Source: Novosphingobium capsulatum NBRC 12533
GTDB taxonomy: Bacteria; Pseudomonadota; Alphaproteobacteria; Sphingomonadales; Sphingomonadaceae
Length of the DNA: 64,000 nt
Reading direction: 5' to 3'
Assembly (NCBI RefSeq): GCF_001598375.1
Contig: NZ_BCYV01000003.1
Span: forward strand, 146,132-210,131
Under the pieces are notes generated by a model. The model ran no database searches. It saw only the letters and a list, made by a program, of their open reading frames with translations, and was not told the origin of the DNA. Position numbers and translations under genes: made by a program. Positions 35,802 through 44,871 of this stretch are shown here, one piece after another. How positions within the stretch are numbered: the first letter of the stretch is position 1; the number at the start of each line of letters is the position of its first letter.

Positions 35802-36833
35802 ATGACCACCACCCAGACACTCGATCCCCAGGCCTGCTGGCAGGCCGTGCTGGCGCGCGACCGGGCGTGGGACGGGGTGTTTGTCACCGGCGTGCTGACC
35901 ACCGGGATCTATTGCCGGCCATCGTGTGCGGCGCGCCATCCGGCGCGGGGCAATGTGCGCTTCTTTGTCGATGGCGCCCAAGCACGCGCGGCGGGCCTGC
36001 GCGCCTGCCTGCGCTGCCGGCCTGATGACCTGGCGCGCGATGCGGCTGCCGTGGCCGGGGCGATCGCCGCGATCAAGGCGACCGAGGCCGCGCCCACGCT
36101 CGCTGCCCTGGCGGCGCAGGCCGGCTATTCCCCCGCCCATTTCCAGAAGCTGTTCACCCGCCACACCGGGCTTTCCCCGGCCGCCTATGCCCGCGCGCTG
36201 CGCCAGCGGCGCATGGGCGATGTCTTGGCCGGTGCCGATAGCGTGACCGAGGCGATCCACGAGGCCGGCTATGGCGCGCCCTCGCGCTTTTACGCTGAAA
36301 GCGATCGCCTGGGCATGGCGCCATCGGCCTGGCGCAATGGCGGGGCGGGTGTGACGATCCGGTGGGCGCAAGTGAGCACCTCGCTTGGGCCGATGCTGGT
36401 GGCCGCCACCGACAAGGGCGTGTGCCGGCTGTCGTTTGGCGAAGAGGAGGAAGCCCTGCGCGCGCGCTTTCCCAAGGCGACGCTGATCGCGGGCGGGGCG
36501 GATTTTGCCGCGCTGCTCGATGCCGTGGTCGATGCCGTGGAAGTGCCGGGGCGGGCCGACCACATCCCGCTCGACGTGGCTGGCACCGCCTTTCAAGAGG
36601 CGGTGTGGCGGCAGTTGCAGGCGATCCCGCCGGGCGAAACCCGCAGCTATGCCCAGATCGCCGCCGCCGTGGGCAAGCCCGGCGCGGTGCGCGCCACGGG
36701 CAGTGCCAACGGCGCCAACAACGTGGCCGTGCTGATCCCCTGCCACCGCGTGGTGCGATCGGACGGCACCCTCGGCGGCTATGCCTATGGCCTGGAGATC
36801 AAGCGCCAGCTGCTGGAGCGGGAGCGGTCTTAA
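35802..36833 (+). CDS. ada: Ada: methylphosphotriester / O6-methylguanine-DNA methyltransferase and regulator
   Basis: Repairs alkylated DNA and, once methylated, activates the adaptive response. The 343-residue protein has the N-terminal zinc/methyl-acceptor domain (ITTGIYCRPSC-type motif TGIYCRPSC and RACLRCRP, four Cys), an AraC-like helix-turn-helix (LAALAAQAGYSPAHFQKLFT, VTEAIHEAGYGAPSRFY), and the C-terminal O6-alkyltransferase with VLIPCHRVVRSDG and its acceptor Cys. AGGA precedes the ATG at 35802. The stop overlaps that of the convergent cupin gene by 3 bases. Confidence 0.93.
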   Translation: MTTTQTLDPQACWQAVLARDRAWDGVFVTGVLTTGIYCRPSCAARHPARGNVRFFVDGAQARAAGLRACLRCRPDDLARDAAAVAGAIAAIKATEAAPTLAALAAQAGYSPAHFQKLFTRHTGLSPAAYARALRQRRMGDVLAGADSVTEAIHEAGYGAPSRFYAESDRLGMAPSAWRNGGAGVTIRWAQVSTSLGPMLVAATDKGVCRLSFGEEEEALRARFPKATLIAGGADFAALLDAVVDAVEVPGRADHIPLDVAGTAFQEAVWRQLQAIPPGETRSYAQIAAAVGKPGAVRATGSANGANNVAVLIPCHRVVRSDGTLGGYAYGLEIKRQLLERERS

Positions 36834-37801
36834 GGGGCGAGGATCACCGTATCGGCGGGGCGCCAGGCCGGCGTGGCCGCCACATAGAACGTGAGGCGCG
36901 AGGTGGCCGTAATGCGGTGCGGCACCTGTGGCGGTAGATAGACCACCGAGCCGGTTTTGAGAGGTTGCACGGCACTGCCGATCTGGACGCTGCCTTCGCC
37001 ACTGGTGACGAACATCACTTCGTGCCCTTCCTTGGTCATCATGCTGGGCATGGCGCGTCCAGCGGCTATGACAAAGCGGGCCGCGCTGATCTGGTCTGCG
37101 TGCTGCGGCGCGGTGCGGCCGACCAGTTCCTGCAACGATACCGGATTTGCGGCGGGGGTGGCGGGCGCCGGCGCTTCGGCTGCGCTTTTGCCAGGGGCAT
37201 CGTCGCGCGTCAGTTTTCTGATCTGTTTGGCAAATGCCGGGTATCGCACCAAGAGATCGGCCCGCTTTCCGGCCTCATAATCGGCATATTCAAAGCCGGG
37301 CGCCAGGGTGTTGGCGCCAAAACTGTAGGCGCTGCGGGGCGCGCCGATCGGGATCGCCCCCATCCAGGTGCCGCGCGGCACCAGGATCTGTGGCTCCTCG
37401 CCCGCCAGAACGTTGCTGCCCCAGATTTTGACCTCGCCATGGCCATCGGGGTAGAGCAGCAGCAATTGGGCCGGATTGCCGCCGTAGAAGTGCCACATCT
37501 CGTCGGTGGCGAGCCGGTGCATGGCGGAAAAGTCGCGCTGGGTGAGGATCAGGTAGGTTGCGGTATAGGCCCAGCGCGTGCTGGGATAGCGAGCCGCCAG
37601 GGCGCCGCCGACTTCATCCTTGCTTTTGAAGGTCTGGATGAACCAGGGCCCTTCGTGCGGGATGTTTTCCATGTGGAAATGGCGGATCAGCGCCTGCGCG
37701 CCGGGTGGAACACCATCGGCATTTGCCGGGCGCGCCATAACCCCCGTGCTGCCACATCCCAGCAGCAGTAGCGCACCGCCCAGCAACAGCGCTTTTGTCA
37801 T
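36830..37801 (-). CDS. Cupin_5 (DUF985)-cupin_2 two-domain lipoprotein
   Basis: The 323-residue protein begins with a lipoprotein-type signal (ALLLGGALLLLGCGS, Cys about 16). A DUF985-like cupin domain follows (about 35-190: ALIRHFHMENIPHEGPWF, LATDEMWHFYGGNPAQLLLL, SFGANTLAPGFEYADYE), then a linker and a classical cupin_2 domain (about 235-315: SMMTKEGHEVMFVTSGEGSV, VVYLPPQVPHRI). DUF985 proteins are usually single-domain and cytosolic, so a lipoprotein fusion is unusual. GGGAG precedes the ATG. Function unknown; a sugar-binding or epimerase-like role is only suggested by family. Confidence 0.7.
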   Translation of the reverse strand: MTKALLLGGALLLLGCGSTGVMARPANADGVPPGAQALIRHFHMENIPHEGPWFIQTFKSKDEVGGALAARYPSTRWAYTATYLILTQRDFSAMHRLATDEMWHFYGGNPAQLLLLYPDGHGEVKIWGSNVLAGEEPQILVPRGTWMGAIPIGAPRSAYSFGANTLAPGFEYADYEAGKRADLLVRYPAFAKQIRKLTRDDAPGKSAAEAPAPATPAANPVSLQELVGRTAPQHADQISAARFVIAAGRAMPSMMTKEGHEVMFVTSGEGSVQIGSAVQPLKTGSVVYLPPQVPHRITATSRLTFYVAATPAWRPADTVILAP

Positions 37802-37906
37802 GCCTGTACTCCCTCACGCGGCAACCTGGCCCCCATGCCAGCGCAGCAGCGCGATCTTAGGCATGACAACCGGGCACGTCGCGCAGGAATTGTTCGGCGC
37901 TGCGCC

Positions 37907-39466
37907 TTACGCGCGTGCCCAGCCTTTCTTTGCCGGTTCCAGCGTTTCGAGGAAGGCAGCGGCGCTGTCGCGGTATTCGGCCTGCTTGTCGGCGCTCATG
38001 CGTCGCCAGGTGGCGTAGGGGTTGGCGAGGCGCGGGTTGCCGGCCAGGCGTTCCTCGTTGCGGGCGAGGAAATCCCAGTAGAGCGCGTTGAACGGGCAGG
38101 CGCCTTCGCCCACCTTGCGCTTCACGTCATAGCGGCAATCGCCACAATAGTTGCTCATCCGGTCGATATAGGCGCCGCTGGCGGCATAGGGTTTCGACGC
38201 CAGCTTGCCGCCATCGGCAAACAGCGCCATGCCGGCCACGTTGGGCAGTTCCACCCATTCAAAGGCATCGGCGTAAACCACCAGGAACCAGTCGGCCACG
38301 TCTTGCGGAGACAGCCCGGCAAGCAGTGCGAAATTGCCCATGACCATCAGCCGCTGGATATGGTGGGCATAGGCATTCTTGTGCGTGGCGCGCACGCAAT
38401 CGGCCACGCAGGCCATGTCGGTTTCGCCGGTCCACCAGAATTCGGGCAGGGGCCGCGTGGCGCCCAGCTGGTTGGCTTTGCTCAGATCGGGCATGGTCAG
38501 CCAATAGATGCCGCGCACATATTCGCGCCAGCCGATGACCTGGCGGATGAAGCCTTCCACCGCCTCGATCGGGGCGCGGCCTTCGCGCCATTCGGCCTCG
38601 GCCCGGCGGCACATCTCCACCGGATCGATCAGCCCGATGTTGAGCGCCGGGCTGATCACCGCGTGATACATCGTGTCGGTGCCGGCTACCATCGCATCCT
38701 GATAGCGGCCGAACAGCGGCAGCCGCGTTTTCAGGAAGCGATCAAAGGCATGGGCGGCCTGCGCCGCCGTAACCGGCCAGGCAAAGTGATCGAGGCTGCC
38801 GAAATGCCCGGCAAAGCGCGCCTCGATCAGGGCGATCACCTCTTGCGTGATAGCATCGGGGGCAAAGTGCGAGACGGCCGGCGGGCGGCACTCCGCGTCG
38901 GGGCCGCCGCGGTTTTCCGCGTCGAAGTTCCATTTGCCGCCCACCGGCTTGTCGCCGTCCATCAACAGGCCGGTTTTGCGGCGCATCTCGCGATAGAAAT
39001 ACTCCATGCGCCATTGCTTGCGCCCGGCGGCCCACTGGAAGAAATCAGGTAGCGGGCAGACAAAGCGGGTATCGGGCAGCACGCGCAGCCGCACGCCCAG
39101 CGTATCGCGCCAGGCGGTGATCATCTCGCGCACGCGCCATTCGCCCGGCTCGGTGATCTGCACGCCGCGCGGGGCATGGCGCCGGATCGCGCGCAGCACC
39201 TCGGCGGTGAAGCTGCCGCTGTTGCCCGGATCATCCAGTTTCACGTAATCGACGGTGAAGCCGTTATCGCGCAGTTCCTGGGCGAAATGGCGCATCGCCG
39301 AAAAGATCATCGCGATCTTGGCCTTGTGGTGGCGCACATATTGCGTCTCGTCCCACACCTCCATCATCAGCACCACGGTGTCTTGGGGCGTGCGATCCGC
39401 CAGGCTCGACAGGCCATGGGAAAGCTGGTCCCCCAGCACGGGGACAAGGACGGGGCCGTTGCTCAT
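37907..39466 (-). CDS. FeS-type bacterial cryptochrome/photolyase (PhrB-like)
   Basis: Member of the deoxyribodipyrimidine photolyase-related clade that binds FAD and a [4Fe-4S] cluster; the best-known member is the (6-4) photolyase PhrB of Agrobacterium. The 519-residue protein opens with VLVPVLGDQLSHGL, has the FAD-region motif GWREYVRGIYW, THKNAYAHHIQRLMVMGNFA, and Cys residues in MACVADC, YCGDCRYD and GACPFNALYW that fit cluster ligands. It starts 6 bases after the priA stop, so the two are co-transcribed. Confidence 0.88.
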   Translation of the reverse strand: MSNGPVLVPVLGDQLSHGLSSLADRTPQDTVVLMMEVWDETQYVRHHKAKIAMIFSAMRHFAQELRDNGFTVDYVKLDDPGNSGSFTAEVLRAIRRHAPRGVQITEPGEWRVREMITAWRDTLGVRLRVLPDTRFVCPLPDFFQWAAGRKQWRMEYFYREMRRKTGLLMDGDKPVGGKWNFDAENRGGPDAECRPPAVSHFAPDAITQEVIALIEARFAGHFGSLDHFAWPVTAAQAAHAFDRFLKTRLPLFGRYQDAMVAGTDTMYHAVISPALNIGLIDPVEMCRRAEAEWREGRAPIEAVEGFIRQVIGWREYVRGIYWLTMPDLSKANQLGATRPLPEFWWTGETDMACVADCVRATHKNAYAHHIQRLMVMGNFALLAGLSPQDVADWFLVVYADAFEWVELPNVAGMALFADGGKLASKPYAASGAYIDRMSNYCGDCRYDVKRKVGEGACPFNALYWDFLARNEERLAGNPRLANPYATWRRMSADKQAEYRDSAAAFLETLEPAKKGWARA

Positions 39467-39472
39467 GACCGC

Positions 39473-41665
39473 TCAAACGAAGCTGTAGGGATCGATATCC
39501 ACCGCCACCCTTACCCCTTGGGGAAAGCGGAATGGCTCCAGCCACTGGCGGATCACCTTTTGCACCTCGCTCGACCGGCGAGCATTGACCAGCAGGCGAT
39601 AGCGATAGCGCCCACGCAGCAGCGATAGCGGGGCGGGCGCGGGCCCTAGGATCATCACATCGTCGAGGCGCGGCGCGGTGCCACCGATGGCGCGGGCCGC
39701 GTCGCGCGCTTCGGCCTCGTCCTCGCTCGACACGATGATCGCAGCCCAGCGGCCGAACGGCGGGGCATGGGCCTCGCGCCTGGCCTCGGTTTCGGCGGCA
39801 TAGAACGCGTCGCGATCGCCACTGGCCAGCGCGGCGATCACCGGGGCATCGGGATGGCGCGTCTGGATCAGCACTTCGCCAGGCTTTTCCCCGCGTCCGG
39901 CGCGCCCGGCAACCTGCGCCACCTGTTGATAGGTGCGCTCGGCGGCGCGCAAGTCGCCCCCTTCCAGGCCCATGTCGGCATCGACCACGCCCACCAGGGT
40001 CAGGTCGGGGAAGTGATAGCCCTTTGTTACCAGTTGCGTTCCCACGATCACGTCGATGGCCTTGTTCTCTGCCTGGGCCACGAATTCGGCCGCCTTGGCC
40101 GCACTCGTCAACGTGTCCGAAGTGACAAGCGCCACGCGTGCCTCGGGCAGGATCGTCGCCACTTCATCGGCAATGCGCTCCACCCCCGGGCCGCAGGCGA
40201 CCAGGCAATCGGGCTCGCCACATTCGGGGCAGGCGCGGGGCGTTGGCACCTCGTGCCCACAGTGATGGCAGGCGAGGCGCTGCGACAGGCGGTGTTCGAC
40301 CAGCCAGGCCGAGCAATTGGGGCACTGGAAGCGATAGCCGCAGGTGCGGCACAGCGTCAGCGGGGCATAGCCGCGCCGGTTGAGAAACAGCAGGCTCTGC
40401 TCGCCTTTGGCCAGGCGCTCGCGCAGGCCCTCCACCAGCGGTGGGGCGAGCCAGTGGCCGCGTTCCGGCGCTTGTTCGCGCAAGTCGAGAATGCGGATAT
40501 CGGGCAGGCCGGCGCCGCCGAACCGGCTGGGCAGCACCAGCCGTTCATAACGCCCGCTCGCGGCCATATGCAGGCTTTCCAGCGCGGGGGTGGCGCTGGC
40601 CAGCACCACCGGGATGCTTTCGAAATGTCCGCGCATCACCGCCACGTCACGCGCGTTGTAACGCACGCCATCGTCCTGCTTGAACGAAACCTCGTGGGCT
40701 TCGTCCACCACGATCAGGCCCAGCGCGGCAAAGGGCAAGAACAGCGCCGAGCGCGCGCCCACCACCACCTGGGCGTGGCCCTGCGCCACCGCGCGCCAGG
40801 CGCGGCGCCGTTCCGACGATTTGAGCGAGGAATGCCAGGTGACCGGCTCCACGCCGAAACGCGCCTCGAACCGGGCCAGGAAACTTTGCGTCAGGGCGAT
40901 TTCGGGCAGCAGCACCAGCACCTGGCGCCCCTGTTCCAGCGCGGCGGCAATTGCCTCGGCATAAGTCTCGGTCTTGCCCGATCCGGTCACCCCGTCGAGC
41001 AGGAACGTGACAAAGCGCCGCGCCGACACGGCCTCTACCAGCCGCCCGGCGACCTGCGCTTGGGTGGGGGTCAATTCCGGCACGGCATGTCGCGGATCGG
41101 CGGCGGGGTAGGGCCGGTCGGCATCGACCGTGACGGGTTCGAGCAAGCCGGCATTGACCATGCCGCGCAGCACCCCGTCGGAAACCTCGGCAATTTCGGC
41201 CAGTTCGCGGATCGTCGCCTGCTGGTCGATCAGCAGGTCCATCGCCTGCGCGCGCTGCGGTGTCAGCCGGCCCGGCTCGCGCCCGGACAGGCGGTATTCG
41301 GTCACCGTGCTGCCGCCTTGCAGCGCCGCCGTGCTCGACAGCGCCATGCGCGCCACGGCGGAAAGCGGGGCCATGTAGTAATCGGCGCACCATTCGATCA
41401 GGCGGCGCAGGGGCGCGCCGAGCGGCGGCACCGGCACCACGCCCAGGATCGGGCGCAGCTTGTGTTCCGGCACGTCGGCGCTGGGCAGGCGCTCTTCCTC
41501 CCACACCACGCCCAGGATCTGACGCGGCCCCAGCGGGCAGACCACCACCTGGCCCGGCACCACATCGAGATGCGCGGGCACCTTGTAGTCGAGCGGCCCC
41601 AGCGCGGCGTTGAACACCACGCATCGGATGCGGCGGGATTGGCTGCGCGGCGGGGGCTGGCTCAT
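39473..41665 (-). CDS. priA: Primosomal replication protein N' (PriA helicase)
   Basis: Restarts stalled replication forks as a 3'-5' helicase that loads the primosome. The 730-residue protein has an N-terminal DNA-binding domain (VVFNAALGPLDYKVP), Walker A in LLDGVTGSGKTETYAEAI, the DEAH box in LIVVDEAHEVSFKQDDG, and two zinc-binding Cys clusters (LCRTCGYRFQCPNCSAW, CHHCGHEVPTPRACPECG). MSQ at 41665 follows GGGGTG; an ATG four codons earlier is possible. The upstream region holds the large palindromic element. Confidence 0.96.
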   Translation of the reverse strand: MSQPPPRSQSRRIRCVVFNAALGPLDYKVPAHLDVVPGQVVVCPLGPRQILGVVWEEERLPSADVPEHKLRPILGVVPVPPLGAPLRRLIEWCADYYMAPLSAVARMALSSTAALQGGSTVTEYRLSGREPGRLTPQRAQAMDLLIDQQATIRELAEIAEVSDGVLRGMVNAGLLEPVTVDADRPYPAADPRHAVPELTPTQAQVAGRLVEAVSARRFVTFLLDGVTGSGKTETYAEAIAAALEQGRQVLVLLPEIALTQSFLARFEARFGVEPVTWHSSLKSSERRRAWRAVAQGHAQVVVGARSALFLPFAALGLIVVDEAHEVSFKQDDGVRYNARDVAVMRGHFESIPVVLASATPALESLHMAASGRYERLVLPSRFGGAGLPDIRILDLREQAPERGHWLAPPLVEGLRERLAKGEQSLLFLNRRGYAPLTLCRTCGYRFQCPNCSAWLVEHRLSQRLACHHCGHEVPTPRACPECGEPDCLVACGPGVERIADEVATILPEARVALVTSDTLTSAAKAAEFVAQAENKAIDVIVGTQLVTKGYHFPDLTLVGVVDADMGLEGGDLRAAERTYQQVAQVAGRAGRGEKPGEVLIQTRHPDAPVIAALASGDRDAFYAAETEARREAHAPPFGRWAAIIVSSEDEAEARDAARAIGGTAPRLDDVMILGPAPAPLSLLRGRYRYRLLVNARRSSEVQKVIRQWLEPFRFPQGVRVAVDIDPYSFV

Positions 41666-42122
41666 CACCCCGTGCATATAGGCAGCTTAGGCGGCGTGGA
41701 CAAATTCCACATCGCCACGGCTGGAGGCAAAAACCGCCAGTTCGAGGAGGCGAGGAAGCGTAATATCGGGAATATTGCGCGACGAGCCGACGCGGAAATG
41801 GCGGTTTTTGGTCCAGCCCCGCAGGGGTTGCCCTATAAAAGGCCCTGGCAGCGTTGCTCGGCCTTGCAAGAGGCCCACTCTGGCTTCGTCCTCACGCCTC
41901 GCCAGGGCCTTTTATAGGGCAACCGTGGCGTTGTGGAATTTGTCCACGCCGCCTAACGCATGGGGCAAATGGGGAACGCGGCCTTTGCGCCAACGTTGAT
42001 CGGGGGATGGCGCACAAGCAGGCCTGACAGCGCGATGGGGCTGCCCTATAGCCCGCGCCAGATTCGCCGTTATGGTGTTAACGCCATTATCAAATCATAA
42101 CCCTTGCGCAGGACAATCCCTC
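41666..42122. other. Intergenic region with a nested palindrome between priA and fsa
   Basis: No protein gene. It is occupied by the 270-base palindromic element (41687-41956) and a 166-base fsa leader with no recognisable riboswitch. Confidence 0.6.
41687..41956. repeat. Nested inverted-repeat element, MITE-like, 270 bp
   Basis: Outer arms of 34 bases (41687-41720 and 41923-41956; they begin TTAGGCGGCGTGGACAAATT) match as inverted repeats with one mismatch. Inner arms of 24 bases (41826-41849 and 41901-41924, containing CCCTATAAAAGGCCCTGGC) match perfectly. The left side also carries a third hairpin, with arms AAAAACCGCCA at 41730-41740 and TGGCGGTTTTT at 41799-41809. The outer ends would suit terminal inverted repeats of a miniature transposable element; no obvious target duplication or coding sequence is seen. 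Confidence 0.6.
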
Positions 42123-42776
42123 ATGAAGTTCTTTGTCGACACGGCCGATACCGCCGAAATCGCCGATCTGGCCGCCACCGGGCTTCTCGATGGCGTGACC
42201 ACCAACCCCAGCCTGATCGCCAAGTCGGGCCGCGACTTCATCGAGGTGACCAAGGAAATCTGCCACCTCACGCACGGGCCGGTTTCGGCCGAAGTGGTCG
42301 CGCTCGATCACGCCGGGATGATGCGCGAGGCCGAAATCCTGCGCAAGATCGCCGACAACGTGTGCATCAAGGTGCCGCTGACGATCGACGGCCTCAAGAC
42401 CTGCAAGAAGCTGACCGCCGATGGCACCATGGTCAACGTCACGCTGTGCTTCTCGGCCAACCAGGCGCTGCTGGCGGCCAAGGCCGGCGCCACGTTCGTC
42501 TCGCCCTTCGTCGGCCGCCACGATGACAACGGCTTTGACGGCATGGACCTGATCCGCGACATCCGCCTGATCTATGACAACTATGCCTACGAGACCGAAA
42601 TCCTCGTCGCCTCGATCCGCCATGGCATCCACATTCTGGAAAGCGCGCGCATCGGCGCCGACGTGATCACCGCACCGCCGGCGGTGATCAAGGGCCTGTT
42701 CAAGCATGTCCTGACCGAAAAGGGCATCGAAGGGTTCCTTGCGGATTGGGCCAAGACCGGCCAATCTATCGGTTGA
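42123..42776 (+). CDS. fsa: Fructose-6-phosphate aldolase / transaldolase-like protein
   Basis: Class I aldolase of the small transaldolase family, 217 residues: [13 protein letters not shown] at the start, [14 protein letters not shown] with the family signature, the Schiff-base Lys in NVCIKVPLT, and [15 protein letters not shown]. By length and motifs it could act as fructose-6-phosphate aldolase or as a transaldolase; many genomes label it either way. The ATG has no strong ribosome site. A GCGCCCCGG / CCGGGGCGC hairpin follows its stop. Confidence 0.88.
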   Translation: MKFFVDTADTAEIADLAATGLLDGVTTNPSLIAKSGRDFIEVTKEICHLTHGPVSAEVVALDHAGMMREAEILRKIADNVCIKVPLTIDGLKTCKKLTADGTMVNVTLCFSANQALLAAKAGATFVSPFVGRHDDNGFDGMDLIRDIRLIYDNYAYETEILVASIRHGIHILESARIGADVITAPPAVIKGLFKHVLTEKGIEGFLADWAKTGQSIG

Positions 42777-42785
42777 TGAACACAC

Positions 42786-42812
42786 GCGCCCCGGTTTCTG
42801 TGGCCGGGGCGC
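42786..42812 (+). terminator. Hairpin after fsa
   Basis: A 9-base perfect stem GCGCCCCGG / CCGGGGCGC, 9 bases after the fsa stop. The following GATTTGC is a poor T-run, so it may only attenuate read-through into cobT. Confidence 0.45.
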
Positions 42813-42835
42813 GATTTGCAAAACTGGATTGATTC

Positions 42836-44656
42836 TTGGCTGCCGAATCCCCGCTCGATACCTTCCGCTCCGTTCTCACCGGCACGTCCCGCGCCTTGGC
42901 GGAACAGCCCGAAGTGGAAGTGGCATGGACATCGGACCAGGCCAGCCAGACCGGCAAGCTGATGCGCGTGCCCATGCCCGGCCGCGCCTTGCCGGCAGAG
43001 CAGGTGGCCCAGGCGCGTGGCGCCGCCGATTCCATGGCGCTGCGCCTGCGCTATCACAACGATGCGCTGCACAATGCCGGCGCGCCGGCGGAAATGCTCG
43101 CCCGCGCCTGTTATGACGCGGTGGAGCGGGTGCGCTACGAAGTGCTCGGCTCTGACGGATATCAGGGCATGCGCGGCAATCTCGATGCCGTGACCGCGCA
43201 GCGGGTCAGCGCCGATCCGATCAGCCGCGCGACCAAGCCCGAAGAAGTGCCGCTGCCCACCGCCCTTTCGCTGCTGCTGCGCGAAAAGCTCACCGGCGCG
43301 CCGATCCCGGCGCTGGCCAAGCTTGGCACCGACATGGTGCGCAGCTGGATCGAGGCCAAGGCCGGCGACGACATGGCAGGCCTTGCCGGCAGCCTGGAAG
43401 ACCAGAAGGCGTTCCAGAAGCTGGCGCTCTCGATGCTCGGCCATCTCGATCTCACCCAGGCCTCTGCGCCCGAGCAGAACGAGAACGACGACGAAGACAG
43501 CGAGGACGAACAGGACGACGGCACCGAAAAGCCCGAAGAGTCCGAGTCCAGCGCGGATGACCAGCAACCGGTTGAGCAGGCCGGCGATACCTCTGACGGG
43601 GAGGGCGATGGCGATCAGCAGGAAGAGGCCGATCGCCCCGATGATGCCGCCGATGCCGACATGGCCGACGAGGGCGAGGAGGGCATGCTGCCCACCCGGC
43701 CCAACCGTCCGTGGACCGACCTGCCCGAGGATTTCGACTACAAGACCTATACCACCCGTTTCGACGAGGTGATCGCGGCCACCGACCTGTGCGACGAGGA
43801 AGAGCTGACGCGCCTGCGCGCCTATCTCGACAACCAGATGAAGGGGCTGCAAAGCGTGGTGACGCGGCTGGCCAACCGCCTGCAACGGCGCCTGATGGCC
43901 GCGCAGAACCGCAGCTGGGATTTCGACCAGGAGGAAGGCCTGCTCGATGCCGCGCGGCTGGCCCGCGTGGTGATCGCGCCGGGCCATTCGCTGTCGTACA
44001 AGATCGAGCGCGAAGTCGAGTTCAAGGACACCGTCGTGACCTTGCTGATCGACAATTCGGGTTCGATGCGCGGGCGGCCGATCTCCATCGCGGCGATCAG
44101 CGCCGATATCCTGGCGCGCACGCTGGAACGCTGCGGGGTCAAGACCGAAGTGCTCGGCTTTACCACCCGCGCGTGGAAGGGCGGCCAATCGCGCGAGGCA
44201 TGGCTGGCTGGTGGCAAGCCGGCGCATCCTGGTCGTCTCAACGACTTGCGCCACATTGTTTACAAGAAGGCTGACGAGCCCTGGCGCCGCGCGCGCAAGA
44301 ACCTGGGCCTGATGATGCGCGAAGGCCTGCTCAAGGAAAACATCGACGGCGAGGCGCTGCTCTGGGCGCACACCCGCATGCTCGCCCGGCAGGAGGATCG
44401 CCGCATCCTGATGGTGATTTCCGATGGCGCGCCGGTGGATGACAGCACGCTGTCGGTCAACCACGCCGGCTATCTGGAACAGCACCTGCGCCGGGTGATC
44501 GACTGGATCGAAAAGCAGAGCCCGGTACAACTGGTCGCCATCGGCATCGGCCATGACGTGACCCGCTATTACCGCCGCGCCGTGACGATCATGGACGTGG
44601 AGCAACTGGGCGGCACGATCGTGGAACAGCTGGCCGACCTGTTCGAGGTGGATTGA
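42836..44656 (+). CDS. cobT: Aerobic cobaltochelatase subunit CobT (TTG start)
   Basis: With CobS, the AAA+/VWA part of the ATP-dependent cobalt chelatase of aerobic B12 synthesis. The 606-residue protein has the CobT N-terminus ([20 protein letters not shown]), an acidic low-complexity linker (about 210-285, rich in Asp/Glu), and a C-terminal VWA domain with the metal motif [11 protein letters not shown] and [15 protein letters not shown]. The start is TTG: a TGA two codons upstream bars extension, and the first internal ATG would remove the conserved N-terminus. CobS and CobN genes are not adjacent. Confidence 0.92.
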   Translation: MAAESPLDTFRSVLTGTSRALAEQPEVEVAWTSDQASQTGKLMRVPMPGRALPAEQVAQARGAADSMALRLRYHNDALHNAGAPAEMLARACYDAVERVRYEVLGSDGYQGMRGNLDAVTAQRVSADPISRATKPEEVPLPTALSLLLREKLTGAPIPALAKLGTDMVRSWIEAKAGDDMAGLAGSLEDQKAFQKLALSMLGHLDLTQASAPEQNENDDEDSEDEQDDGTEKPEESESSADDQQPVEQAGDTSDGEGDGDQQEEADRPDDAADADMADEGEEGMLPTRPNRPWTDLPEDFDYKTYTTRFDEVIAATDLCDEEELTRLRAYLDNQMKGLQSVVTRLANRLQRRLMAAQNRSWDFDQEEGLLDAARLARVVIAPGHSLSYKIEREVEFKDTVVTLLIDNSGSMRGRPISIAAISADILARTLERCGVKTEVLGFTTRAWKGGQSREAWLAGGKPAHPGRLNDLRHIVYKKADEPWRRARKNLGLMMREGLLKENIDGEALLWAHTRMLARQEDRRILMVISDGAPVDDSTLSVNHAGYLEQHLRRVIDWIEKQSPVQLVAIGIGHDVTRYYRRAVTIMDVEQLGGTIVEQLADLFEVD

Positions 44657-44673
44657 GCGTTCGGTAGGAACGG

Positions 44674-44701
44674 GGCTTCGACAGGCTCAGCCCGAACGGG
44701 T
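44674..44701. repeat. Repeat family D
   Basis: GCTTCGACAGGCTCAGCCCG with AACGG, between cobT and a repeat A pair. Confidence 0.7.
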
Positions 44702-44715
44702 TTAGCAGGGTGTAA

Positions 44716-44818
44716 AGCCCCATCCTCTTTAGAGGAGGGGGTTGGGGGTGGTGCGAACCCTGGCGCCGGGCATCCACCACCCCCCGCTCCCCTCCTCTGA
44801 AGAGGATGGGGAGAGGAA
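44716..44818. repeat. Repeat family A, inverted pair
   Basis: A forward copy ending GGTTGGGGGTGGTG and a reverse copy beginning CCACCACCCCCCGCTCCCCT face each other between cobT and cysS. Confidence 0.85.
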
Positions 44819-44871
44819 TGGCCCACCCCCAACCTTGACCGCACACCCCCACGCGGGGCAAAGCGCGCGGC

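Noticed and set aside
39767..41917. 716-codon plus-strand frame opposite priA
   Set aside because: Antisense of priA with the same His/Arg/Gln-rich composition; it also crosses the palindromic element.
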